Positions 35,477 through 44,483 of a stretch of DNA of 50,106 nucleotides are shown here, piece by piece (position 1 is the stretch's first letter; every line of letters begins with the position of its first letter). Source of the stretch: Bacteroidota bacterium (GTDB taxonomy: Bacteria; Bacteroidota; Bacteroidia; B-17B0; Aurantibacillaceae); assembly GCA_030681615.1 (NCBI GenBank), contig JAUXSA010000112.1, positions 1 to 50,106 on the forward strand, given 5' to 3'. The position numbers were made by a program, and so were the translations under genes. The notes under the pieces were generated by a model. That model was not told the origin of the DNA. It saw nothing but the letters and a program-made list of their open reading frames with translations, and did no database searches.

Positions 35477-36454
35477 ATGAAAAATAGATTTAAAACAAAA
35501 CAATTGTTATTTGCAGGCTGCTGTGCATTATCATTAATTACGCAGGCGCAAAGTGTATCGTATAAGGTAATTGAGAACGATCCGGATAAAAGAAACCTGT
35601 TCATTCATCTTAATCCGTTCAACGCACAGGCTTATATGTCTGATATTACTATTGGTTATAATATACAGGCAACCTGGATGGCTGCCAAGCACTTTCAACT
35701 CCAGGTAGATTATAGAAAAGCATATCTTGATATGAACGCCACGGGAATCTTTTCGCCTGAAGGACTTAAAAAATCAAGCCAGATAGAAATTGGAGGCGCT
35801 TTTAATTTTGTGAACAGAATTAAAAACATTTCGCACAGGGTTGTGTTAAAGTCAAGCACATCTGGGAAATACACTTATACTTCTTCAATTTATGTAATGG
35901 GCGAAGCGCGAAGAATAAAATCATTAAGAGGCGGTTTTCTAACGCTTTTTAGCAATCACAAAATAGTTAATGATTTTACGCAATCTTCCGAGGGTGGCAT
36001 GCAGGGTAAAACAGCTGATGGGGAAGTAAAGTATTTTCGTGACAGTATAAATTTTGAAACCATTAACTTTACTGCTCGCAGCGTGGGATTTTATGGCGGA
36101 ATTGATTTTAAAACAATAAAGCAGCTTATAGTAAATGCTGATGGCTATGGCACAAAATCCTGCAAAACGGTAAACAATTTTTATTTAGACGCCCTGTTTA
36201 CACCTTTGGTAGTTTATGATATAAAACCAAATGCGAACCAGGCAGCATTTTCAAATATTGATATTAACATTAAAGAGAATAAACGAAAGGTTTTAGGTTG
36301 GCGATTGGGATGGCAATATACATTAAATCAGCCTTGCGGATTTAATGCTAAGATGGAAATTGGCCAGCAACCCGGTGTAGCAACCAAAACTTTTTTTATG
36401 ACCTTTGGTTTTGGAATAACCATTGGGCTTAAGACCAAAATGTTGCCTATATAG
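35477..36454 (+). CDS. Exported protein of unknown function, possible outer-membrane barrel
   Basis: The 325-residue product has a signal peptide (1-24, ending ITQAQ) and a mature region of alternating strands, with amphipathic segments such as FQLQVDYRKAYLDMNATG and a final GWRLGWQYTLNQPCGFNAKMEIGQQPG...FGFGITIGLKTKMLPI that ends in strands typical of an outer-membrane barrel. No family is recognised. It is divergent from the lipoprotein gene across a region with a palindrome and a good -7 box, so it is likely regulated. It is followed by the tRNA-Arg gene on the same strand, about 80 bases later. Confidence 0.65.
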   Translation: MKNRFKTKQLLFAGCCALSLITQAQSVSYKVIENDPDKRNLFIHLNPFNAQAYMSDITIGYNIQATWMAAKHFQLQVDYRKAYLDMNATGIFSPEGLKKSSQIEIGGAFNFVNRIKNISHRVVLKSSTSGKYTYTSSIYVMGEARRIKSLRGGFLTLFSNHKIVNDFTQSSEGGMQGKTADGEVKYFRDSINFETINFTARSVGFYGGIDFKTIKQLIVNADGYGTKSCKTVNNFYLDALFTPLVVYDIKPNANQAAFSNIDINIKENKRKVLGWRLGWQYTLNQPCGFNAKMEIGQQPGVATKTFFMTFGFGITIGLKTKMLPI

Positions 36455-36497
36455 CTTATTTATGGGATTTATGTTTCTGTAATCTCAACCATTTTGC

Positions 36498-36505
36498 TAT
36501 TTTTG
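36498..36505 (+). promoter_or_regulatory. Candidate -7 box of the tRNA-Arg gene
   Basis: TATTTTTG is a perfect TAnnTTTG match ending 29 bases before the first tRNA nucleotide. A -33 element is not clear. Confidence 0.35.
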
Positions 36506-36534
36506 CAGTCTGGTTTTTGAATAAAAACCACGAA

Positions 36535-36607
36535 GGCACCGTAGTTCAATGGATAGAATAGAAGTTTCCTAAACTTTAGATGCAGGTTCGATTCCTGCCG
36601 GCACCAC
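36535..36607 (+). tRNA. tRNA-Arg(CCT), with a defective-looking acceptor stem
   Basis: A cloverleaf fits: D-stem GTTC/GAAT, anticodon stem GAAGT/ACTTT with loop TTCCTAA giving anticodon CCT, variable region of four bases and a perfect T-stem GCAGG/CCTGC. The acceptor arms read GGCACCG at the 5' side and CGGCACC at the 3' side; pairs 1-72, 2-71, 5-68, 6-67 and 7-66 form, but 3-70 is C-A and 4-69 is A-C. The 3' arm would pair fully if it read CGGTGCC. No CCA is encoded, as usual for the phylum. A tyrosine recombinase gene follows 260 bases downstream, so the 3' part may come from an integrated element. Confidence 0.85.
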
Positions 36608-36619
36608 AGATATGCCATA

Positions 36620-36647
36620 AACCCAACAAACAAATGTTTGTTGGGTT
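36620..36647 (+). terminator. Terminator of the tRNA-Arg gene
   Basis: AACCCAACAAACA (36620-36632) and its complement at 36635-36647 form a 13-bp perfect stem, followed by TTGTCTTT. It lies about 12 bases after the tRNA. Confidence 0.7.
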
Positions 36648-36729
36648 TTGTCTTTACCAGTATTTACAGGCATTTCCGTCACTCATCAGAAAAATCAGAC
36701 CACCTTAAATTACTCTGTTTTTGCCTATT

Positions 36730-36749
36730 TGTGTACCCATTGTGTACCC
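36730..36749 (+). repeat. Direct repeat TGTGTACCC, possible recombinase site
   Basis: TGTGTACCC occurs at 36730-36738 and again at 36741-36749, an 11-base period, about 120 bases before the integrase ATG. Such direct copies near an integrase can be arm-type binding sites. No other copies were found in the gap. Confidence 0.4.
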
Positions 36750-36868
36750 GTTCTTTTTTTAGGGGTGGTAGATCTCCGCCAGTTATACTTTCACGGCAAC
36801 CACTTATTAAAAAATCAAAAATAACCAAACTTAAAATCAATTTTCACCGTTATAATATATAGAAATCT

Positions 36869-38302
36869 ATGGCAACAATTCATTTTTATCCCAGATTTGA
36901 CCGACCAATAAAAGACGGTTCGGTAACTGTTTGTTTAATGTTTTCATTAAACCGAACACAACGACTTAAAATCAGTACAGGAAAACTTATTCCTCTAAAA
37001 AAAGAATATAGCAAACTTACACTTGAAGAAATACAAAAAATCCCAATCGAAAAAAGAGAAGAAATGTACTATTGGGATTTTCAAAAAGAAAGAGCGATAA
37101 AAGGTTTTGCCGGATGGGAAAATTTAAACAACCATTTAGATAAGGAAAAGGTAAGAGCGAACGATGTAGTATCCAAATTTGAATACAGAGGTAGGCACTT
37201 AACTCTTGAGTTATTTAAAAATGCCTTTTCAAAAATAAGCGCAACAGATAATTTTAAAGAATACTTTACAGCACAACTTGAGCAAAGAAAACATCTGATT
37301 TCCAAAGAAACCTATAAAGGATACAAATCAGTGATAACCAAAGTAGATAATTTCAAACCGAATGTTACAATTGGAAATATTGATTATCGTTTTTTAACCC
37401 TGTTTGAAAATCACATGCTTAAACCTATAATTGATGACGGTCTTGGAAACATTCAAAGTACCGTTTCAAAAACCATGAAATCAGTCAGAGCCTTAATTCA
37501 AATTGCTATTAAGAATAATGATTTTCCAAAAGAGGCTTACCCCTTTATTGATTATAGAATAAAGCATGTAGATCCTTTATTAACCTCTAGGGACTACTTA
37601 GAGCCTGAAGATCTGACAAAAATAGAAGAATTGCTTTCACCTGAAAGAATCTCAGAGTTGACAATAGGTGAAATAAAAGCTGTAAAACGGTTTTTATTTG
37701 GGTGTTATACAGGATTAAGATTTTCTGATGTAAATAACTTGTTTAGGAGTAAACATATTTTTGCAAAGTGGGTTCATAATCCACAAACAAAAGAATCGCT
37801 TTATAAACATTACATTGAATTAAGGATGGGAAAAACGGATCAACCGGTTTTCATACCACTTATTGATAAAGCTCTGGATTTAATTAATGAAGCAGATGAT
37901 GATAAAATATTTGAGACAATATCAAATCAAAAAATAAATAAACATCTGAAAAGCATTAATAAAAAAGCCAAATTAGATAAAAAACTATCTTTCCATGTCT
38001 CCCGACACAGTTTTGCTACAATCTGCTTTTTATATGGAATACCAGAAAAAGTTGGGCAAAAACTTTTAGGCCATAAAAACAGGAAATTTACTGAGATATA
38101 CACGCACCTATCTCAAAATAAATTGTTTTATGAAATGGATAAGTTAAATAGAGGTTTAAGCCACTATGAATTATTAGTTGATGAAACAAATGATAAGAAA
38201 ACAAATATGAAAGAAATTATGCCAATGCTTCAAAATTTAAGCCAAGATAAACTAGAAAAAATCAAAGACTTGATTAAGTTAATTAATGGAAAAGCTGCAT
38301 AA
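36869..38302 (+). CDS. Tyrosine recombinase / integrase
   Basis: The 477-residue product has an N-terminal arm-binding region (1-120), a SAM-like core-binding domain (about 125-225) and the catalytic domain (about 240-420). Catalytic residues are visible: R284 in TGLRFSDV, K322 in MGKTDQP, H376 and R379 in HVSRH, H402 in LGHKN and nucleophile Y411 in IYTHLSQ. A helical C-terminal tail (420-477) extends beyond the usual end. All six catalytic residues are present, so it may be active. It points away from the tRNA-Arg, the standard layout for a tRNA-integrating element of Bacteroidota. A 38-base region with the TGTGTACCC repeats lies upstream. Confidence 0.92.
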   Translation: MATIHFYPRFDRPIKDGSVTVCLMFSLNRTQRLKISTGKLIPLKKEYSKLTLEEIQKIPIEKREEMYYWDFQKERAIKGFAGWENLNNHLDKEKVRANDVVSKFEYRGRHLTLELFKNAFSKISATDNFKEYFTAQLEQRKHLISKETYKGYKSVITKVDNFKPNVTIGNIDYRFLTLFENHMLKPIIDDGLGNIQSTVSKTMKSVRALIQIAIKNNDFPKEAYPFIDYRIKHVDPLLTSRDYLEPEDLTKIEELLSPERISELTIGEIKAVKRFLFGCYTGLRFSDVNNLFRSKHIFAKWVHNPQTKESLYKHYIELRMGKTDQPVFIPLIDKALDLINEADDDKIFETISNQKINKHLKSINKKAKLDKKLSFHVSRHSFATICFLYGIPEKVGQKLLGHKNRKFTEIYTHLSQNKLFYEMDKLNRGLSHYELLVDETNDKKTNMKEIMPMLQNLSQDKLEKIKDLIKLINGKAA

Positions 38303-38415
38303 AAGATTAAAATGTTCAATGAAAAGCTTAGGTTTTATCAGGGATAACCCATAATGTATTCAATGGCAATCCATGGATTAACCAGCGACAGGCCAAGGAT
38401 TAGTCAATGAAAATA

Positions 38416-38446
38416 CAAGGGAGTGATAAAGACACTCCCTTGTTTA
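38416..38446 (+). terminator. Hairpin between integrase and winged-helix-like gene
   Basis: CAAGGGAGTG (38416-38425) and CACTCCCTTG (38433-38442) form a perfect 10-bp stem with a 7-base loop, followed by TTTAAC. It could end integrase transcription or act as an attenuator for the gene at 38477. Confidence 0.6.
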
Positions 38447-38476
38447 ACTCTTAAAAGCACTTAAAAAGATATAGTT

Positions 38477-38935
38477 ATGGAAACTTTCAGTTTAAATTTC
38501 CTTTTAAAGGATCTAAAAAAATTAGACAAAGAAGAACTTTTTGAAAAAGTAAAAGATCTTTACTATGAAAATCAAAAATTAACTAATAGAGTTTTTGATT
38601 TAGAGGAGCTAATGTCGAAGCAGGAGAAAAAAATTGAAAAGAAGAAGTCTAAAATAGATAAAATTATAAATTATGATGGTTATAATACCGAATGGATTAT
38701 GACAGAAAAGATTGTTTTCATCTTAAAAAGAAATAAAGTAGCGATGAGCACAATTCAAGTAGTAAATGAACTTTTAAAAATAGAACCAAATCTAAACGAA
38801 ATTTATAAAGACAAAGTAAGAACTATTTCCAATTACATTTATAACACCTTGAGGCTTGGATTTATTAAAAGAAGTGAGAAAGCAGTTGGAGGTGGATATA
38901 ACTACGTAATAAAGCAGCAGTCGGTGACCACTTAA
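38477..38935 (+). CDS. Coiled-coil / winged-helix-like protein of unknown function
   Basis: The 152-residue product has two parts. Residues 1-70 form a charged helix with coiled-coil character (YYENQKLTNRVFDLEELMSKQEKKIEKKKSK). Residues about 75-148 look like a winged helix: a first helix WIMTEKIVFILKR, a second TIQVVNELLKI, a recognition-like helix DKVRTISNYIYNTLRLGFI and a wing GGGYNYVI. This suggests a small DNA-binding protein with dimerisation through the coil, perhaps a regulator of the element, but the family is not recognised. A hairpin stands just before it. It converges on the STAS-like gene with one base between the stops. Confidence 0.65.
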   Translation: METFSLNFLLKDLKKLDKEELFEKVKDLYYENQKLTNRVFDLEELMSKQEKKIEKKKSKIDKIINYDGYNTEWIMTEKIVFILKRNKVAMSTIQVVNELLKIEPNLNEIYKDKVRTISNYIYNTLRLGFIKRSEKAVGGGYNYVIKQQSVTT

Positions 38936-38936
38936 A

Positions 38937-39320
38937 CTAATCATATTGATATGTCTTCAGCCACTCAATTGCTTCATCATAATTAATAAAAAACTTAGTA
39001 GGGATTAAATTTGAATTGAATTTTACAAAAAAATTTGCTGTTGATCTTCTTAACCCATTTGTCATAAGTATAGCACGGGCAATTGTATTTGCTTGTGTTT
39101 GCCTTTTGTCAATAAACACTTTTGCTTTTTTATCAATTTTAAAAACTTTGCGAATATCTATCAATCTTACACAAGGCTTATTTTTGGTAATGTGTTTAAT
39201 CACTAAATAATTATCAATAGCGTCCTCCACATCCACAACAACTCTTATATTCATCACCAAATGTAAAATACCATTCTCATCCAAATAGATTTGGGCCGTG
39301 CGTGTTTGGGTTTTGTTCAC
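38937..39320 (-). CDS. STAS-like protein (DUF7793 type)
   Basis: The 127-residue product has the layout of STAS-like (SpoIIAA/DUF7793) domains: a first strand GILHLVMNIRVVVDVEDAIDNYLVIK, PCVRLIDIRKVFKIDKKAKVFI, and a C-terminal helix-strand part ANFFVKFNSNLIPTKFFINYDEAIEWLKTY. The resemblance is to DUF7793 proteins I recall from Flavobacterium; function unknown. The start is GTG 39320, since an in-frame stop lies two codons upstream; an internal ATG at residue 23 would remove the first strand. It lies within the accessory region next to the integrase. Confidence 0.55.
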   Translation of the reverse strand: MNKTQTRTAQIYLDENGILHLVMNIRVVVDVEDAIDNYLVIKHITKNKPCVRLIDIRKVFKIDKKAKVFIDKRQTQANTIARAILMTNGLRRSTANFFVKFNSNLIPTKFFINYDEAIEWLKTYQYD

Positions 39321-39592
39321 ACATTAAAGCTATATAAAATCAGATATCTGGTAATTTCAATCATATAACTGGTTAAATTATTATAGTAAGTGGTTAATCT
39401 AAAGGCGTTTTGGACAAATTATACACCTTTAACAAAGCCTGTTTCATCTTAAGGTTTGGAGTAAATTTAAGGATTTGAGAGAGTTTCACAAAAAAATACA
39501 ACATTATTTTGTTACACCATATCAAAAAATGATCGCTATAAATTTCTATATTTTTAAAAACATATTATGCGCTGGTAGAAAAAAATATAAAC

Positions 39593-42500
39593 TCAATTTA
39601 GTATAACTAATTTCTCGGTTTTTTCTGCCTTTTGATTTTCAGTATTGAGAATGGCTAATTTATAAATATAAACGCCTCTACCAAGCTTATCACCAAATTC
39701 GTCTTTTCCGTCCCAATCAATGCCTTCAGGCCTAAAGCCTTCGCACGTTACATTTTTTTGTATGGTTTTTACATTTTTTCCACTAATAGTAAAAATTTGT
39801 ATAGTTATCTTTAATGGATTACACGCTTGATTGTGTTCTAAGAAAAATTTAGTATTTGTGGTAAACGGGTTAGGGTAATTTAACACTCGTTTTAATGCTA
39901 ATTCTGCGCTAGACGCTACTATAAAATCAGAGCTGACAATTGCAGAGTTGTTTTGGATATCCCAAGCTTTAAATGTAAGGCGATGAGTTCCTTCAGCTAA
40001 CTCTTCAAACGGAAATCGCACCTTGCCACTTTGATAACTATTTAAATTAGCCTCGTAATAATCATTTAATACAATAGGCTTACTGGTATTCTCGTCTAAA
40101 ATAACGGTTATATCATGACCAATGCTAGACCCCAATGTATTAATTCCACTCGAATCAGAGAGGCTAGCATACATAATAGGTTTTTCATTTGTAGTGCCGC
40201 CATTTACAAAACCTTTATCATTTAAGTACACTGATAGTTGCGGAGGCTCATTATCAATGATTGGATTTTTTGCACTACCACCAACTTTTACATTTTTAGT
40301 ACTGCCTGCCGCATCCACTATTCCATTAGTTGCATAATAACTGATTTTTCCCGGCCCAATGGCAAAACTAATGTCTTTTGGAACGATAAATGAAAAAGAA
40401 AAATCTCCATTCTTAACTTGTGCTTTACCTCGATATAAAATATTTTTTTGGAGATTGAAAGTGAAGGGATTCCCTGGCGAAGACATATACGAATCAGCAT
40501 CATTTAATAAACATGTGATACTTTGCTCTTTATCAAAAACAGTTGGATATACAATACCATTAAAATTAGATAATTTGTTGCCAGAAGTATCTGCAATAAA
40601 ACCGGTTATTGTTACTTTGGCTAAAGCTGAAATAGTATCGACACTTGATGATGTGACAATATTATTATTGATCTTAGAGGTAATTACTTTTTGTTGTGGA
40701 TACGCTAAAGGCATTGCGGGGTCACCAATTAGGTGAAAATTAGCGTAATAAATTGATTGACCCAAAATTGATTTTGTCTTCTGAAGAATATCGCCCAATG
40801 CAGGCATTTTTCCGGTTGGAAGTTTTTTAAACAGATTATTCATTAAAGTAGTATTTAATACAAAATTTGTAGATGAAAACGCTAAACGGCATGTCGTTAG
40901 TAATGCAATAGAGCCTCCTTTAGGATTTAATAAACAAAGTTCGCCTGCCGAAGTTCTATCAGGGTCATCATAACGACTAAATTCACAAGTTGCAGTTATA
41001 AAAAGAGGTAAATTATTAAAATTAGTTAATCCATTAATTACCGGCACATCTAAAATTCGTTCACCAGTAATCCCTACTTCACCGCCATGTCCAGTATAAT
41101 TAATTAGTAATGCCCCTTTTTTAAAACGTCTTAAAAGGTCTTGTGCAGCGTCCGGTATTCTTTGTCCCCCTGGAGTAGAAAATTGTTGATAGGCATCTAA
41201 ATAGATTTTATCAATATTATAGTTAGGATAACCAAATTGAATAATATTAGATAATTGATCAGCCTGACTCATGTGAGTAGATTGATCTTCATCATCAGCA
41301 AGATAAACCAGCCAATTCCTCCAATCACCCATTGCCGAACCTGTTATTGCATTGCAATTTTCAGGAACCGCGTCCTGAATTTTAAAATTAGGGTCATTTT
41401 TGTAATAATTTTCGATTTTGTCAACAACATTTATTACTTCCTGCAAATTTTTACAAGTTAATCTTCCAACCCCAATATCAATACTTCCAACGCCTTCGGC
41501 GTTAGCACCTTCATTAAAATCCATTAATCCATAAAAATCATCAACAGTTGTACTATTTAAAAATGATTTTGAGTCGAATGTTTGATACGTAGGAATTAAA
41601 TTTGTATTTGTTAAAATGTTTCTATTAATATTATTATACGAACCATCGCCTACCAATGCGACATATTTTACCTGTTTCCCGTTAGAAATATTTCTGCTGT
41701 ATAACATCCTAATAAAATCTCTAATTCCACAAACATCGGGTCTTCCGCTACTAAATTCATTATAAATTTGATCGATGTTTGCAACAACATAAGATAAACC
41801 TTCTTTTTGCTGATGCAGTGAAGCTAGGCGTTGTGCTTGGGCAATAAACAGTGGATGTGTTATTAAAACATAATCCGCTTGTTGAAGATTATGCAAGTTT
41901 TGATTTGTCACTTTCGAGACAAAATTTGGTGTATAAAAATCTATTCCAGGAGAAAGTGCATAAGTATTTAACGAATCAGCATTAGCTATAAACGTGATGG
42001 TATTGCCGCTGTTAATATATTGTTGCGCATAGGGGTTAATTGGATCTGTAACATTCCATAATAGAGGAGTTGTTGACAATGGATTTGTAATGCTAAAACT
42101 ACAAGTATTTCCTAGTGCCGAAACTCGTGTATCCCTAAATTCAAATTGTTTTAATGTAATATTTAGTTTTCTTCTCGCATTAATAGTTATTTTATCGAGC
42201 CACGCAACACAATTTGCTGTTTGCTTTGAAATATTTAAGCTTATTGCGTTCGGATCGTTTAAAAGACCTTTACCAATCTTACTTTGAACATCGACATAGT
42301 CTGCCAAATAATTATTTATATTAACGGGGCCAGTACTTAAGGTGTAATTTAAACCTGCTCCACTTATTTGATAGGTTCCTCCTGAAGAACCTCTCCCTGC
42401 CATTGTTACTTCAGAAATAATTGTATCTCCAACAATAAAATCCCCGTCATTCCAGTTAAACCCATAGTTTGTAGTAATATCAAAATACTCTCCATAAAAC

Positions 42501-43522
42501 TGACGGCCACTTTTTACAAAATTAATATGATTGCTTTCGGAAAAATTATAGTAATCAAATGAAGTAGTAGTAATATTTGGAATTAAAATCGACGAAGGCG
42601 ACGATTGTATTCTTTTACCCAATCCTAAGTTAACATTAATAAAATAAAAGCTTGTATCACTATACAAATTTTTATCGTGTCTGAATTTTAGACCGCTAAC
42701 TGATTTAGTATTAGTCCAACCTGTTGCATTGTTTGCATAAAACAAAACATAATCTGTATCGTCAAAACTACCGTCGTTTTCTCCAATTACTTCTATTGCA
42801 TTTTCTTCAAGGTCGTCATATCTAAATGCTGAATTTAATTCTGGTAGCATTCTACCACCATTTCCATAAATTCGTATATTTTTTGGATTTAAATTAGAAA
42901 AATTCACGCCAATTTTCGCTAAAAACGCTTTATCGATCTTATGAAATCCCGTGCGAGTGACACCAATCTTAAACCATTCTCCAGTAGCTAAAACTGAATT
43001 GTTTTTAAAAGCAGAAGAATTGTTTAATCTCCGTATATTATCATTTGTAATTTGCCAATTAACACTATAATCAACTAGTTCTTCAAGCTGATTTAAACTA
43101 TTTAATCTAAAAGGAATTAATTTATGTTGATTCAAATTTTCATTCTTACATAAACTGGGAGTAGAAATCACTTCAAAATTTTGAGTTAAGAATTTAAAAA
43201 ATTGTTTTTTTAAAATAGTTGCATGTGGCTCCATTACAACTTCAGTTTTTTTAACTACTAAAGTCGGGATCGCATTTTGATTATAGTTCGTGGTTTTTGA
43301 AATAATGTAAAAAGGAAAATTATTTCTATTCGGATCGTACTGTCCATTTTTTATTTCAACTTTTAATAAAACCGTATCGTTTTCAGTGGAGGCAACAATA
43401 TTTGAATTGATTGCTTTGGGAGCTTGTTCAATATTTAGCTCTTGCCCAATTTTTTTTTGACTAAAAAAAGAATTGCAAATCATTAAAAAGAAAACAAAAA
43501 AACAATTTCTAAGCATATTCAT
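39593..43522 (-). CDS. porU: Type IX secretion system sortase PorU
   Basis: The 1309-residue product has a signal peptide (1-21), a large beta-rich N-terminal part (22-560) and a gingipain-like C25 peptidase domain (about 560-960). Catalytic residues are visible: H812 in YTGHGGEVG and C846 in TATCEFSRYDDPDRTSAGE, 34 residues apart as in known PorU (H657 and C690 in Porphyromonas). Late immunoglobulin-like modules and a FlgD-like C-terminal domain (NYPNPF...GIDWDGKDEFGDKLGRGVYIYKL) end the chain. PorU removes the sorting domain of cargo and joins the protein to surface lipopolysaccharide. The usual partner gene porV is not next to it. It is the last gene of a minus-strand surface-protein block. 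Confidence 0.93.
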   Translation of the reverse strand: MNMLRNCFFVFFLMICNSFFSQKKIGQELNIEQAPKAINSNIVASTENDTVLLKVEIKNGQYDPNRNNFPFYIISKTTNYNQNAIPTLVVKKTEVVMEPHATILKKQFFKFLTQNFEVISTPSLCKNENLNQHKLIPFRLNSLNQLEELVDYSVNWQITNDNIRRLNNSSAFKNNSVLATGEWFKIGVTRTGFHKIDKAFLAKIGVNFSNLNPKNIRIYGNGGRMLPELNSAFRYDDLEENAIEVIGENDGSFDDTDYVLFYANNATGWTNTKSVSGLKFRHDKNLYSDTSFYFINVNLGLGKRIQSSPSSILIPNITTTSFDYYNFSESNHINFVKSGRQFYGEYFDITTNYGFNWNDGDFIVGDTIISEVTMAGRGSSGGTYQISGAGLNYTLSTGPVNINNYLADYVDVQSKIGKGLLNDPNAISLNISKQTANCVAWLDKITINARRKLNITLKQFEFRDTRVSALGNTCSFSITNPLSTTPLLWNVTDPINPYAQQYINSGNTITFIANADSLNTYALSPGIDFYTPNFVSKVTNQNLHNLQQADYVLITHPLFIAQAQRLASLHQQKEGLSYVVANIDQIYNEFSSGRPDVCGIRDFIRMLYSRNISNGKQVKYVALVGDGSYNNINRNILTNTNLIPTYQTFDSKSFLNSTTVDDFYGLMDFNEGANAEGVGSIDIGVGRLTCKNLQEVINVVDKIENYYKNDPNFKIQDAVPENCNAITGSAMGDWRNWLVYLADDEDQSTHMSQADQLSNIIQFGYPNYNIDKIYLDAYQQFSTPGGQRIPDAAQDLLRRFKKGALLINYTGHGGEVGITGERILDVPVINGLTNFNNLPLFITATCEFSRYDDPDRTSAGELCLLNPKGGSIALLTTCRLAFSSTNFVLNTTLMNNLFKKLPTGKMPALGDILQKTKSILGQSIYYANFHLIGDPAMPLAYPQQKVITSKINNNIVTSSSVDTISALAKVTITGFIADTSGNKLSNFNGIVYPTVFDKEQSITCLLNDADSYMSSPGNPFTFNLQKNILYRGKAQVKNGDFSFSFIVPKDISFAIGPGKISYYATNGIVDAAGSTKNVKVGGSAKNPIIDNEPPQLSVYLNDKGFVNGGTTNEKPIMYASLSDSSGINTLGSSIGHDITVILDENTSKPIVLNDYYEANLNSYQSGKVRFPFEELAEGTHRLTFKAWDIQNNSAIVSSDFIVASSAELALKRVLNYPNPFTTNTKFFLEHNQACNPLKITIQIFTISGKNVKTIQKNVTCEGFRPEGIDWDGKDEFGDKLGRGVYIYKLAILNTENQKAEKTEKLVILN

Positions 43523-43604
43523 ATAATTTAAGTTTAATGATTAGATATTTAACGGTTTTCTCATCAAAATATTGTTAGTTTTTTTACTATTTAGGTACGT
43601 AAAA

Positions 43605-43636
43605 TAAAAAATTCAGGATAAATTAATTACCCTGAA
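43605..43636 (-). terminator. Terminator of the T9SS cargo gene at 43660
   Basis: On the minus strand TTCAGG (43631-43636) and CCTGAA (43612-43617) form a 6-bp stem with a 13-base loop, followed by TTTTTTATTTT. It lies 24 bases after the stop, upstream of porU, so porU has its own promoter. Confidence 0.5.
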
Positions 43637-43659
43637 CTCATTTAACATTTGTGCTAAAA

Positions 43660-44424
43660 TTAGTTTATTACGAACTTTTTTGTTGTAGTAGAATTTGCAG
43701 TCTGTAAACTAGCAAAATATACTCCTTTTGAAAGATTATTTATATTGATTTTAATACTATTTTTTCCGTTGTTTAACTGGTGTTTTTCTATTAATACTAA
43801 TTCACCAAGAGAATTATAAATAATTACATCCGAGGACGTATTTAAATCTGAATTAAAAAGTAGATTTAAATCATCACTTGTAGGATTTGGAGTGATGATA
43901 AATTTATTTTCTGATAATTGTGTTTTCTTGATCCCGGCTGGAGTGGCGTTATACTTAATTGATATTTGAACCGAATCGTTTGCATTACTGGTATTTTGAA
44001 ATGTATATTTAACAATACTTTGGCCAACAGCTGTTGCTTCATCAAGATCAGCTACCAACATTTGATATTGACCTTGTAATTCTGATGCACTTTGCATTGA
44101 ATTTAAAGTTAAAGGATTAGGAGAAACAATAGTTGGCGGCCCATAACAGCTTCCAGCAATACAAAAATACGCCTCTGCTGTTGATGTACCAGCAGTGTTT
44201 AGGAGTACATCATAACGCTTAGCGATATAAGATTGAGTGGTTGGCCCCACATTTTTTATATCAATAGTAACTTTTGTATTACTCACCGCCTGTGTTGTTT
44301 CATAAATTGACTCATTTGGTGCTAACGTTGTGGCAGTTCCATTATTACTGAGTAAAATACTTGATTGCGACAAAATTTGATTTGAAACAAATAATGCAAT
44401 AAAAGGTAAAATAAAGTTTTTCAT
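43660..44424 (-). CDS. Secreted protein with T9SS type A sorting domain
   Basis: The 254-residue product has a signal peptide (1-20, ending QILSQ), a beta-sandwich domain (25-165) that includes a probable disulphide (CIAGSC) and the phrase TVDIKNVGPTTQSY typical of surface adhesion-like folds, and a C-terminal T9SS domain (about 175-254) beginning ITPNPTSDDL and ending GVYFASLQTANSTTTKKFVIN. The ATG at 44424 is preferred over a TTG 27 bases upstream, since it starts the signal peptide. The cargo role is not recognised. It lies 59 bases downstream of the Omp28-type gene on the same strand and ends before a terminator. Confidence 0.75.
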   Translation of the reverse strand: MKNFILPFIALFVSNQILSQSSILLSNNGTATTLAPNESIYETTQAVSNTKVTIDIKNVGPTTQSYIAKRYDVLLNTAGTSTAEAYFCIAGSCYGPPTIVSPNPLTLNSMQSASELQGQYQMLVADLDEATAVGQSIVKYTFQNTSNANDSVQISIKYNATPAGIKKTQLSENKFIITPNPTSDDLNLLFNSDLNTSSDVIIYNSLGELVLIEKHQLNNGKNSIKININNLSKGVYFASLQTANSTTTKKFVIN

Positions 44425-44483
44425 AATATGTTTGATTTTTGACTTAAACAAATATAGTTAATTGACCGTAAAAAGACAAAAAG

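Larger units (their letters stand above)
36535..39320. mobile_element. Probable tRNA-integrated element (left end or remnant)
   Basis: A tRNA-Arg gene, a tyrosine recombinase pointing away from it, direct TGTGTACCC repeats in between and two small genes with no housekeeping role form a typical integration locus. No copy of the tRNA 3' end was found to the right within the window, so the other boundary is unknown, and the element may be degenerate. The next recognised core-like gene is porU at 39593. Confidence 0.4.

Noticed and set aside
36638-36862. Plus-strand 74-codon frame between tRNA-Arg and the integrase
   Set aside because: It starts with a non-ATG codon inside the tRNA terminator and covers the direct repeats; no protein-like features.
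39321-39592. Search for the right attachment site of the element
   Set aside because: The 272-base AT-rich gap holds no copy of the tRNA 3' end and no clear inverted repeat; I see no gene in it.
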